DNA of 18,026 nt from an uncultured Clostridium sp. (GTDB lineage Bacteria > Bacillota > Clostridia > Lachnospirales > Lachnospiraceae), in the NCBI GenBank assembly GCA_900544905.1, contig UQXF01000075.1:1-18026 (forward strand). The letters are read 5' to 3'. Positions 1-7,887 of this stretch are shown in pieces; positions within the stretch are counted from its first letter, which is position 1, and each line of letters opens with the position of its first letter. Below the pieces are notes generated by a model. That model was not told where the DNA came from, searched no databases, and was given only the letters and a program-made list of their open reading frames with translations. Both the position numbers and the translations under genes were made by a program.

Positions 1-46
1 AGATGACGTCGAGTCTCGTGGGCTCGGAGATGTGTATAAGAGACAG
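1..46. other. Illumina Nextera i7 adapter (sequencing artefact)
   Basis: Positions 13-46 match the Nextera read-2 transposase adapter in full, and 28-46 are the 19-bp Tn5 mosaic end. Positions 1-4 (agat) fit the end of the P7 primer and 5-12 (gacgtcga) occupy the place of the 8-base i7 index. Genomic sequence begins at about 47. This is untrimmed library sequence at a contig end, not a transposon remnant. The apparent truncation of the first gene is therefore technical. Confidence 0.97.
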
Positions 47-2192
47 GATTATCCTTCTTCATAATCCGGTACACCGAAGAATCCGCCACATCATCCTGTG
101 AAAGCTCTTTTGCAAAATCTACCATCACCTCTTTCCTCGTTGACGGAAGCATATCCCCTATCCGGTTCTCCATGGCTGTGACAGTAAGGCCCGGAAAAAT
201 CTGTGCCAGCCGGTTTATAAAATAGGACGGACGCAGCTCTGCTCCTTTTTCATCTCCATTCCGGTAAGTAACGACTAAGCCTTCTGCCGCCTGGGTAAGC
301 TGCATATACAGGTAAAACTGCTGTAAAAACATTTCCTCCCTGCTGTCCGGCGCCAGGCAGATGTTCATATCCTTTAACTGCTTTCTGTCCTTATCTGCTA
401 AAATCCCCTTGCCGGATGTATTAGGCGGCAGTAAGCCCTCATTCGCTCCCGCAACAAATAAAATTTCCGTGTGGTGCAGTCTGGTCCGTTCCATATCGCC
501 GATTACTACCTGGTCCAGAGTAGATGGTATGATACCCAACTGCATATCTGAAATACCGGTCATAAGAATCTCTGCGAAATGTTCCCTCCAGACTTCCTCC
601 TCCCCCAATATATCCATGGTTTTATCCAGTACGGAAATAAATTTGTCATACACCTGCCCATATGCTTTTGCTTCCCGGAGCTTCCCTTCCTGTTCTAACC
701 AGATACTTTTTGCGTATAATTTCTCCGCCATTTTATTGGTTGACATAAAATCATAAAGGGTGGTTATATACTCCTTCGCCTGGGCGGATTTTTTTAAAAA
801 TACCGGTGTAAGCGGTTCTATTTTGTCCATAAACTGCTTTCTTGTGTGGTTCAGTTCATGGAGTCCTTTTACACCGCCCTTAAAAGAGCTGTTCCACCAG
901 GAATATCCCCTTACACCATATTTCAGGGCATAGTTTTCAAGATGATAGACTGCCGCCATATCTATATCCAGAAAACCGGTTTTCAGAAATGAAAACACAC
1001 TGTCATAGGAAAAATCCGTGCGGAACAAATCCATAACCATTCCCACAAGCTCCACAATCGGATTATGGGATAAGGTCTCGTTACAATCCAGGAAATACGG
1101 CACTTCCACCTGCTCCATCACCTGATGCCAGACCGCCGCCTGTTCCCTTAAATCCCCGGTTATAATAGCAAAATCCCTGTAATGATATCCCTTTTCCATC
1201 ACCCTCTGCTTAATGGTTTTTGCAATAAATAATGCCTCTTCCCGGCTGTCTTTTCCGGAGAACACCATAATATTTTCCGGCTTTTTATCGTAAGCCTCAA
1301 CAGGGAAGCGGAACAGCTGCCGCTCTAAATGCTGCAATTCCCCACACCCCTCTAACCGGTAGTTATGGGTCATTCCCACATGGGGCAGGACAGCTGTCTG
1401 ATTCTCCTGTGCCAGTTTACATAATCTATCAACCGACTGTCTGCCAAGAGCAAACAAGCCCTGCTCGCTGTAATCATTTTTTCCAAAAATATCCTCATCC
1501 ATGGTGAAGGCAAAGTACAGATTTCCGCCCAGCTTCATGAGCTCGCCAATCACATCATACTGTACCGGTGTAAACCCGGTAAAGCCATCAAAATATATGT
1601 CTGCCCCCTTAAGCAGCTCTGATTCCTGCGCCACCTCCTTTAACAGCGCTAAAATCTGCTCTGTCACCATATAGGAGCTTCCCATTGCCTCATCAAATGC
1701 CTTTAACAGGATTCTTAAGTCGGACATTTTGTAATAAAGGCTTCTCTCCGGGCTTAACTTTGCAATCACGCTCTCCAGAACCTCATCTGTAATCTGGTAC
1801 TGGTAAAACTCAGACAGGACAGACTTTACCTCATCCACAAAGCCCTGCTTGCCAATCATATTGCCATAATAGGACAGCTCCTCCTGGTGTTCCTTTAACA
1901 GCTTCATAATCAGCATACTCTTTCCATAGTCATCCAGAATATCCCGGGTGTGGATATTCCTCTCATCAAAGACCTTAAATGCCAGTCTGGTAAAGCTTAA
2001 AATAGAGATATCCATCGTTCCGCCCTTTGGGTGAAGTTCTACCATATCCTGCTCCGCTGCCATATTGGACTGCTCCGGCAGCATAAAAATAATCGGTTTA
2101 TGGTCAGGCTTCTGGGAATCCTTTATCATTTTGTCATATATATATCTGGTCTTACCCGTTCCGCTTCCGCCAAGTATAAATTGTACCGCCAT
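47..2192 (-). CDS. addB: ATP-dependent helicase/nuclease subunit B (AddB), 3' part missing
   Basis: AddB is the second subunit of the AddAB helicase-nuclease, which resects double-strand breaks for RecA-dependent repair. The reading frame is open without interruption from an ATG at 2192 to the adapter junction, about 715 codons. The product starts MAVQFILGGSGTGKTRYIYD, with a Walker A-like GxxxxGKT within its first 16 residues, followed by a LPEQ motif near residue 45, as in other AddB proteins. AddB is usually about 1,100-1,200 residues. The missing part should hold the C-terminal RecB-type nuclease and the iron-sulphur cluster cysteines. The start is supported by AAAGGAAT upstream. Upstream -35/-10-like hexamers (for example TATACT, complement of 2253-2258) are weak. 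addA normally follows addB and would lie off the left edge. Confidence 0.93.
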
Positions 2193-2284
2193 ATCTGTAT
2201 TCCTTTCTTTTCCGGATTCCTGCTATTCCGATTGCAAATTCATCTAAACAACAGTATAACATATCCGGGTGACACTCTGTTACA

Positions 2285-2298
2285 AAAGTTTGAACTTT
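2285..2298. promoter_or_regulatory. Short palindrome between divergent genes, possible operator
   Basis: The 14-bp sequence AAAGTTTGAACTTT is a perfect 6-bp inverted repeat with a 2-bp centre. It lies in the 167-bp space between the divergent starts of addB (2192) and the small membrane protein gene (2360). This placement suits a repressor or activator site, but a short palindrome in AT-rich DNA can occur by chance. No regulator is identified. Confidence 0.2.
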
Positions 2299-2359
2299 GT
2301 GGTTCTAAATCCCAGTCTCATTTCATATCATTATAGTAACAATCAGCGGGAGGAATTTT

Positions 2360-2794
2360 ATGGGCGCACAGACAAAAATCGTTGTAATCAAAGCGAAGGA
2401 AATTATTTATACTGGAATTTTTCTTGTCCTTGGGATTCTGTTTATCATATTATTAATCAATATGTTCGGAAAAGGGAAAGAAAACGATACAACAACTACA
2501 AGTAAATATGTTCCCGGCGTATATTCCTCAACCATCACACTCGGAGAAAACACCTTAAATGTTGCCGTTACCGTAGATGAAAACACAGTAAGCGGCGTCA
2601 GTATCGAAAACCTGGATGAAACCGTCACCACAATGTATCCACTTTTAGAGCCTGCTTTAAATGAAATTAACAACCAGATATCTGTAGTGGACAGCGTGGA
2701 TAATATAACCTACTCAAAAGAAAACCAATACACCTATATAATCTTAAACCAGGCCATCAAAAATGCCCTGGAACAGGCAGCTGTAAACAATTAA
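2360..2794 (+). CDS. Small membrane-anchored protein with degenerate FMN_bind-like domain
   Basis: This 144-residue protein has one membrane segment at about residues 15-34, then a Thr-rich spacer and an extracytoplasmic domain at about 50-141. The domain pattern (GVYSSTITLG, a VTVDENTVSGVSI strand pair, a C-terminal helix IKNALEQA) resembles FMN_bind domains of flavin-carrying membrane proteins. The SGAT(S/T) motif where FMN is covalently attached is not present: the equivalent place reads DNITYSKENQY. Covalent flavin binding is therefore unlikely and the role is unknown. A strong GGGAGG site precedes the ATG. It is the only plus-strand gene in the window and is monocistronic, ending just before a hairpin at 2805. 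The family call is by eye. Confidence 0.75.
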   Translation: MGAQTKIVVIKAKEIIYTGIFLVLGILFIILLINMFGKGKENDTTTTSKYVPGVYSSTITLGENTLNVAVTVDENTVSGVSIENLDETVTTMYPLLEPALNEINNQISVVDSVDNITYSKENQYTYIILNQAIKNALEQAAVNN

Positions 2795-2804
2795 TCTACA
2801 GTGT

Positions 2805-2842
2805 AAACGGGACACCATCCAAGGATGATGCCCCGTTTTTTA
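2805..2842 (+). terminator. Rho-independent terminator after the small membrane protein gene
   Basis: Arms 2805-2820 and 2823-2838 form a 16-bp stem with two mismatches, and a run of T ends at 2841. On the minus strand the two mismatches become G-U pairs, but no U-tract follows there. It lies between convergent genes, and its T-run touches the stop codon of the minus-strand acetyltransferase gene at 2840-2842. It may also weakly terminate the minus-strand transcript. Confidence 0.75.
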
Positions 2843-3511
2843 TTTCTGTTTCGGTTCTATTTTATCTTTATCCTTATAAATGGAATGTGCCGGCACCACA
2901 CCTCTTACCATACTCACCGGATATACATTGGAATCACTGCATATTACAGAACCCGGATTCAATACCGAATTACATCCAATCTCCACATGGTCGCCCAGCA
3001 TAGCACCAAACTTTTTAAGCCCGGTATCCAGGTCAAAATCCTTCCCCTTCACATGTACTATGGTTTTATCTGCCTTCACATTTGAAGTAATGGAACCCGC
3101 ACCCATATGGGAATAAAAGCCCAGCACGGAATCTCCCACATAATTGTAATGAGGCACCTGTACATGGTTAAATAAAATCACATTCTTAAGCTCCGTGGAG
3201 TTTCCAACCACACAGTCGTTGCCAACCAGTGCGTTTCCACGAATGAAGGCTCCCGGCCGCACCTCGGTGCGCTCCCCGATAATACATGGTCCCGCAATAT
3301 AATTATTCGGATAAATCTTTGCAGATTTGGCAATCCAGACATTTTCTTCTCTTTCTTCATAGATGTCTGCCGGAAGTGTCTTCCCAAGCTCCTTAATAAA
3401 ATCCCCAATCCCCGGAAGTGCCTCCCATGGATAGGTCAAGCCTTCTAATAACGGCTTTGCCAGTGTCTCCTCTAATGTATATAACGCTTTGATTGTAACC
3501 TGTTCTTGCAT
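2840..3511 (-). CDS. GlmU-like left-handed beta-helix N-acetyltransferase (no uridylyltransferase domain)
   Basis: The 223-residue product has a short helical N-terminus (1-50) and hexapeptide repeats from about 58 to 215 (AKIYPNNYIAGPCIIGERTEV, VRPGAFIRGNALVGNDCVVG), which form a left-handed beta-helix. The stretch VPHYNYVGDSVLG followed by GAGSITSNV matches the acetyltransferase half of GlmU, and His121 falls on the GlmU catalytic histidine. The pyrophosphorylase half of GlmU is absent, so database names such as UDP-N-acetylglucosamine pyrophosphorylase would mislead. It is probably an acetyl-CoA-dependent sugar or sugar-phosphate acetyltransferase with unknown acceptor. It lies 30 nt after topB and is probably cotranscribed. 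An AAAGGAAC site sits rather far (about 17 nt) upstream of the ATG, so initiation may be inefficient. Confidence 0.85.
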   Translation of the reverse strand: MQEQVTIKALYTLEETLAKPLLEGLTYPWEALPGIGDFIKELGKTLPADIYEEREENVWIAKSAKIYPNNYIAGPCIIGERTEVRPGAFIRGNALVGNDCVVGNSTELKNVILFNHVQVPHYNYVGDSVLGFYSHMGAGSITSNVKADKTIVHVKGKDFDLDTGLKKFGAMLGDHVEIGCNSVLNPGSVICSDSNVYPVSMVRGVVPAHSIYKDKDKIEPKQK

Positions 3512-3541
3512 ATTATATTTACCCTGTTCCTTTCACCTTTT

Positions 3542-5599
3542 CTATTTTTTTTCCTTTTTTTCACCAGCTGTTTTACCTGTTGCTTTTTTGCTGCCACTCT
3601 TTCCCTGTTTTTTATAAAACTGTGCCGCATAGTCAAAATATGTTCTTAACTGATACTGATTGTTAAGCCCTTTTACCGCATCTGTCCTCTTCCTTATGAA
3701 GTCTTCCAGCTTCTGCATATACTCCTCTTCTGTAATAGCGCCCTCTGCCACATAGGAAAGTCCCTTCTCCCAGCTTGCAGTAAGCTCCGGGTTCAGCAGT
3801 GATTTAATAGAGGATGCCACCACGTCATGTATCATTTCGCCCATCAAAGTCGGCGTGATAATCTGGGTCTTTTTATTCAGCTCCAGATATTTATTGTTCA
3901 CCAGCTTCTTGATGATTTCGGCTCTCGTAGCGGAGGTTCCAATCCCGCTGCCCTTAATCTGGGCACGCAGCTCCTCATCCTCAATCAGTTGTCCTGCATT
4001 TTCCATGGCAAGGATTAGTGTTCCTGAACTGTAACGTTTGGGTGGAGAGGTTTCTCCCTCCTTAATCTCAAAACCATTTACCGAAAGCTTCATTCCCTTT
4101 TTAAGCTGCATGGCAGCCTCCACCATTTCCTTAGAATATTTCTCCTCTTCATCCTTCTGCTTACCAAAGGAATACACCGTAACCGGGAGATATCCCGGGT
4201 CCACCAGTACTTTGAAATTGGCAAACATCTTCTCTCCATTGCAGTCTAAGGTAAGTGCTAATTTCTGATACACCGCCGGCGGATAAAAAATACTTAAGAA
4301 CCGTCTTACGATAATCTCATATACCTTCTTTGCCGTATCATGCAAGCTGCCAAAGGCATTTAATCCCTGTCCGGTTGGAATAATTGCATAATGGTCTGTT
4401 ATCTGCTTGTCATTTACATATCTTGTCTTTGCAATCCCCTTGTAGCTTCCACTCTGTAAAATATTCTCTGCAAAGCCCTTCATAGAAGGTATGTTTTTCA
4501 ATCCGGAAATATTCTTGTATATTTCCTTGCTGACTGCCGTCGATAATACCCTGGCATCTGTTCTCGGATAGGTTACCAGCTTCTTTTCATATAATTCCTG
4601 GACAATCTGCAATGTCTGGTCCGGGCTGATTTTAAATAATCTGGAGCAGTCATTCTGGAGCTCGGCTAAATTATATAGCAGCGGAGCATTTTTGTTCTCC
4701 CGCTTTTTCTCCACCTTTACCACCAGGGCAAGCGGCAGCCCCTTTTCGTCTGCTTCTCCTGCCTCCAGCTCTTCTATTAAATGCTTCGCATCCTTTTCTT
4801 CCTTAAAACCATTTTCCTTGTAAAGAAGAGGAGAATTAAAGTATTTTGTTCCCTCAACAGCACGCCATTCCGCCTCAAAGGTTCCATCCGCCAGTTTCAT
4901 ATTTCCAATAACCCTGTAAAATGGTGTCTTTACAAACTGGCGTATTTCCCGCTCCCTTCTCACAATCATGCCAAGGACACAGGTCATAACCCGCCCTACG
5001 GAAATGACACAGCGGTCTTTTCCCAGATAATTCTTAACCGTATAGCTATACTTCAGGGTTAAAATTCTGGAAAAATTAATACCCATCAGATAATCCTCTT
5101 TAGCACGCAGATAGGCAGATGCACAAAGATTATCATATTCATGGATATTTTTTGCCTCCTTAATGCCCCGGAGAATCTCCTCCTCTGTCTGGGAATCAAT
5201 CCAGACCCTGCGTTTTTCTTTGGTATCCGGCACTTCCGCCATCTGGTCAACCAGACGGTAAATATATTCTCCCTCCCGTCCGGAATCCGTGCAGACATAT
5301 ATACAGGAAACATCCTCCCGGTTTAACAGTCCCTTGACAATATTAAACTGCTTGGACACTCCATCAATCACCTCATATTTAAATGTATCCGGTAAAAAGG
5401 GCAGAGTCTCCACGCTCCATTTCTTAAGTGCAGGGTCATATTCCTCCGGATAACTCATAGTCACCAGATGTCCCACGCACCATGTCACAATGGAGGTCTC
5501 GGATTCAATATAACCATCCTTGCTGCCGCCGCTTATTTTAAGAGCTTTGGCAAATTCCCTCGCCACGCTTGGTTTCTCTGCTATGTATAAATTCTTCAA
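3542..5599 (-). CDS. topB: DNA topoisomerase III
   Basis: This type IA topoisomerase relaxes negative supercoils and decatenates DNA. With a TTG start the product is 685 residues, the usual size for TopB. The Toprim domain has Glu8 (LYIAEKPSVA) and the acidic motif TDSGREGE at 104-111. The catalytic tyrosine is Tyr344 in LVTYPRTDAR. The C-terminus is a Lys/Gly-rich basic tail (about 660-685) without zinc fingers. I chose TTG at 5599 because AAAGG lies 8 nt upstream and the protein then begins MKNLYIAEK as in the family. The ATG at 5647 overlaps the -10 box of a good promoter (5646-5674), so it cannot be in the main transcript. topB genes also occur on integrative elements, but nothing here shows conjugation genes. 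It leads a two-gene operon with the GlmU-like gene. Confidence 0.95.
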   Translation of the reverse strand: MKNLYIAEKPSVAREFAKALKISGGSKDGYIESETSIVTWCVGHLVTMSYPEEYDPALKKWSVETLPFLPDTFKYEVIDGVSKQFNIVKGLLNREDVSCIYVCTDSGREGEYIYRLVDQMAEVPDTKEKRRVWIDSQTEEEILRGIKEAKNIHEYDNLCASAYLRAKEDYLMGINFSRILTLKYSYTVKNYLGKDRCVISVGRVMTCVLGMIVRREREIRQFVKTPFYRVIGNMKLADGTFEAEWRAVEGTKYFNSPLLYKENGFKEEKDAKHLIEELEAGEADEKGLPLALVVKVEKKRENKNAPLLYNLAELQNDCSRLFKISPDQTLQIVQELYEKKLVTYPRTDARVLSTAVSKEIYKNISGLKNIPSMKGFAENILQSGSYKGIAKTRYVNDKQITDHYAIIPTGQGLNAFGSLHDTAKKVYEIIVRRFLSIFYPPAVYQKLALTLDCNGEKMFANFKVLVDPGYLPVTVYSFGKQKDEEEKYSKEMVEAAMQLKKGMKLSVNGFEIKEGETSPPKRYSSGTLILAMENAGQLIEDEELRAQIKGSGIGTSATRAEIIKKLVNNKYLELNKKTQIITPTLMGEMIHDVVASSIKSLLNPELTASWEKGLSYVAEGAITEEEYMQKLEDFIRKRTDAVKGLNNQYQLRTYFDYAAQFYKKQGKSGSKKATGKTAGEKKEKK

Positions 5600-5645
5600 A
5601 TATAATACCTTTCTTTCTATAAAATTCACATATGCACACCGTCTC

Positions 5646-5674
5646 ATTGTAACTTGAATCCGTTAATTTGTAAA
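5646..5674 (-). promoter_or_regulatory. Sigma-A type promoter for topB
   Basis: Read leftward, TTTACA (complement of 5669-5674) and TACAAT (complement of 5646-5651) are separated by exactly 17 nt. Each hexamer differs from consensus at one base. Transcription would start near 5639, about 40 nt before the TTG start of topB. It is the best promoter match I found in the window. Confidence 0.75.
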
Positions 5675-5696
5675 TAGCTGCCAGGCGCACTACCTG

Positions 5697-5729
5697 AAAA
5701 GACCCTCTGCCCTTTTGGGTAGAAGGTCT
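5697..5729 (-). terminator. Terminator after the ChW-repeat protein gene
   Basis: Read leftward, AGACCTTCTACCC, an AAAA loop and GGGCAGAGGGTCT form a 13-bp stem with one mismatch and one G-U pair, followed by TTTTC. It lies just past the stop codon at 5739. It separates the secreted protein gene from the topB promoter. Confidence 0.8.
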
Positions 5730-5738
5730 CTTCTGTTC

Positions 5739-7715
5739 TCAATTGCTGATATGTAATACCCTTGCACCGATATCACAATTGTGATTACACGGTGCCTGGC
5801 TGGAATAAGTAACATTAAACCGGAACCTTTGATTATTCTTTGCACTATTATGTGCATAAAATGTTGCATATCCGGCACTGTCGTAACCTCCACATATCAA
5901 AATATGCGGTCGGTATGTATGTGTGTTACACCATTGGATTACGACGTCACCCGCTGATAAAATATCGCCATCCAGACTTTTTGTTGCATATCCGGCTGCG
6001 TTTAATTTTAGAACCTGGCCCTGAACACCTGTAGCATTGGATACCGCATTATAACAGTTTGTCGTAATATATTCCGTTTTAATAGATATCCCGCCTGCCT
6101 GAACACATTTTGATACAAACTCGGCACATAACCCCTGACCGTCATTCCAATGCTCCGAAGCATATTTCAATGCCGCATCTGCATTATATCCGACTTTTGA
6201 TTGTGCAGTCAGTTTTTGATATGCAACGCCCTCGCGCTCTACGGGTGCCCCTTTGGCTACTATTTTAATCTGAATAGCCTCTGCCTGACGGGATCCGCCT
6301 GTAGTTCCTGCTGTCTCCCCATTTTTTGCCCATCCCATCCAGCCAATCTTTGACACATGCATCCTGTAATAAATGTCAAATTCATTTGCAATGTTTCCCT
6401 TTAATCGAATTTCAACTGCTTCCATTCTTCTGGCTTCACCGGTTGTACCAGCAAGCGCTCCGCTATTTTTCCAATCCTGCCATCCGACATTTGATACATG
6501 TGCCCGATACTCCACTCCGCTCTTGCCGTCTGTATCCAGCAGATTAATTTTTATCCCCTCCAATTGTCTGCCTTCTCCTACCGTTCCTGCAATATTCCCG
6601 ACACTTACCGCATTTTGCCATCCATACTTTTCACAATGTGCCTGATAAGTAAGTTTTGGTGCAACAATGACATGTCTGTCTCCGACAGCAAATGCGGTAT
6701 TTTTCCTGACCAGTCTAATCTGAATGGCTTCCATCTGCAAGGACAACCCCTGCGAGCCTGCCACTTCTCCGTTCTTTGCCCAGCCAAGCCACCCGAAATT
6801 TGCAACATGTACACAATAATATATATCATATTGTTCAGCATAGTTTCCCGTTAGCTGAATCTGGATTCCTTCCATACGCTCCGACTGTTTCTCTGTACCC
6901 GCAGTCTGCCCGGATGTCATCCACCCCTGCCATCCGACATTCTGAACATGTGCACGATATTTAATCATACTGTTTCCTTTTTTATCCTTTAAATTAATCT
7001 TAAGCGCCTCCAGATATTTTGCCTTGCCGGTTGTCCCTGCGGTTGCTCCAGCTTTGACCGCTGACATCCAGCCAATGTCCTGAACATAAGCCTGATAAGA
7101 GATTGACGGAAGGGTTTCTTCCTGTTTGGCTGCTGTTGTCTTCGCTGTTGCGGCAGGCACTTTTGTTGTAACCGTTTTCTCCGTTACTTTTTCTGTGGAT
7201 ATCTCTTCCACCGATGCCGTGGTTTCCGTTGCAGCCGCCTGTCCGCCTGCTTCCTCTGTCTCTTCCTCTGTTTCTTCCTCTGCCACAGCACTTACCTCTG
7301 TGCTCTTTGTATCCTCATTCTCTTTTTTCACAACAACCTTAATCTTCTTTTTAATTTTTTTACCCTTCCCATTCCTCGCTTTGGTTGTTACCGTAATGGT
7401 ACTGCTGCCTTCTTTCTTCGCCCGAACCACAATTTTCCCCTTTGACACCTTGGCAGAAATCACTTTTTTGTTTGATACCTTAAGTACAATTTTCTTGCTT
7501 GTTTTCTTTGCAGCCGTGACCTGATACCGAATGCTTTCACTCTCCCCCTCCTCCAGACTCAAAGATGACTTTGCCACAGTCAGTTTCTTAACAACCTGCT
7601 TTCCGGCAGCCTCCGCCTGAACCGGAATCATGCCGACACCTGTAATTACCATCATCCATGCTATTAGCAATGCTGCAATTTTTTGTATTCCTTTTGTTAA
7701 CCTTCTTCCTACCAT
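5739..7715 (-). CDS. Secreted protein: Ig-like domain, six ChW repeats, C-terminal cysteine amidase-like domain
   Basis: The 658-residue product starts with a Sec signal peptide (basic MVGRRLTKGIQK, hydrophobic core, cleavage near AEA, residues 34-36). A bacterial Ig-like (BIG_2 type) domain follows at about 39-131, then an acidic and Thr-rich linker to about 203. Six clostridial hydrophobic (ChW) repeats lie at about 206-242, 252-288, 298-335, 356-392, 402-438 and 448-486, each with a GW and an AGT/AGS core. The last 150 residues look like a putative amidase or NlpC/P60-like fold, with Cys530 (GLCAEFVSKC), His604 (RPHILICGG) and His622-Asn623. The likely role is peptidoglycan cleavage or remodelling at the cell surface, with ChW repeats for binding. 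The start at 7715 is set by AGGAGG 9 nt upstream; the ATG at 7751 has no such site. It is bounded by terminators on both sides and so is monocistronic. Confidence 0.88.
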   Translation of the reverse strand: MVGRRLTKGIQKIAALLIAWMMVITGVGMIPVQAEAAGKQVVKKLTVAKSSLSLEEGESESIRYQVTAAKKTSKKIVLKVSNKKVISAKVSKGKIVVRAKKEGSSTITVTTKARNGKGKKIKKKIKVVVKKENEDTKSTEVSAVAEEETEEETEEAGGQAAATETTASVEEISTEKVTEKTVTTKVPAATAKTTAAKQEETLPSISYQAYVQDIGWMSAVKAGATAGTTGKAKYLEALKINLKDKKGNSMIKYRAHVQNVGWQGWMTSGQTAGTEKQSERMEGIQIQLTGNYAEQYDIYYCVHVANFGWLGWAKNGEVAGSQGLSLQMEAIQIRLVRKNTAFAVGDRHVIVAPKLTYQAHCEKYGWQNAVSVGNIAGTVGEGRQLEGIKINLLDTDGKSGVEYRAHVSNVGWQDWKNSGALAGTTGEARRMEAVEIRLKGNIANEFDIYYRMHVSKIGWMGWAKNGETAGTTGGSRQAEAIQIKIVAKGAPVEREGVAYQKLTAQSKVGYNADAALKYASEHWNDGQGLCAEFVSKCVQAGGISIKTEYITTNCYNAVSNATGVQGQVLKLNAAGYATKSLDGDILSAGDVVIQWCNTHTYRPHILICGGYDSAGYATFYAHNSAKNNQRFRFNVTYSSQAPCNHNCDIGARVLHISN

Positions 7716-7784
7716 TTTCTTCATCCTCCTTTGCTTTGTTACTGCATGCAATGAGCTAGGCGGCTGCTTGCTTGGCAGCTAAAC

Positions 7785-7835
7785 AAAAATCCGTGTATGA
7801 TGTATCTTCTATACTTACATCATACACGGATTTTT
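7785..7835 (-). terminator. Long perfect hairpin terminator after the AAA-ATPase gene
   Basis: Arms 7785-7803 and 7817-7835 are a perfect 19-bp inverted repeat with a 13-nt loop. Each arm ends in five A/T pairs, so the hairpin has a U-tract in either direction. It most simply terminates the AAA-ATPase gene that ends at 7888. The stem is longer than most intrinsic terminators. Confidence 0.8.
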
Positions 7836-7849
7836 CTCCCAAAAAGGAG

Positions 7850-7882
7850 ATTGTAATTTTTGTAAAAATTGTTGTAATTTTT
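7850..7882 (-). promoter_or_regulatory. Possible promoter overlapping an 11-bp direct repeat
   Basis: TTGTAATTTTT occurs at 7851-7861 and 7872-7882, a spacing of 21 bp or two helical turns. Read leftward the same stretch offers ATTACA, 17 nt, TACAAT as a promoter-like pair. A transcript from here would meet the hairpin at 7785-7835 before the ChW gene. The DNA is very AT-rich, so a chance match is quite possible. Confidence 0.25.
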
Positions 7883-7887
7883 AACAT

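Noticed and set aside
28..46. 19-bp Tn5 mosaic end as a natural transposon remnant
   Set aside because: It is preceded by the full Nextera adapter and index-like bases, so it is library DNA.
47..2192. addB as a naturally truncated pseudogene
   Set aside because: The frame is intact to the adapter junction, so the truncation is an assembly edge.
5600..5647. N-terminal extension of TopB from ATG 5647
   Set aside because: The ATG overlaps the -10 box, and the extension spans the ribosome site of the TTG start.
7126..7524. 132-residue plus-strand hydrophobic frame
   Set aside because: It is antisense to the Ig-like and Thr/Glu-rich linker of the ChW protein; hydrophobicity comes from complementing Lys/Glu codons.
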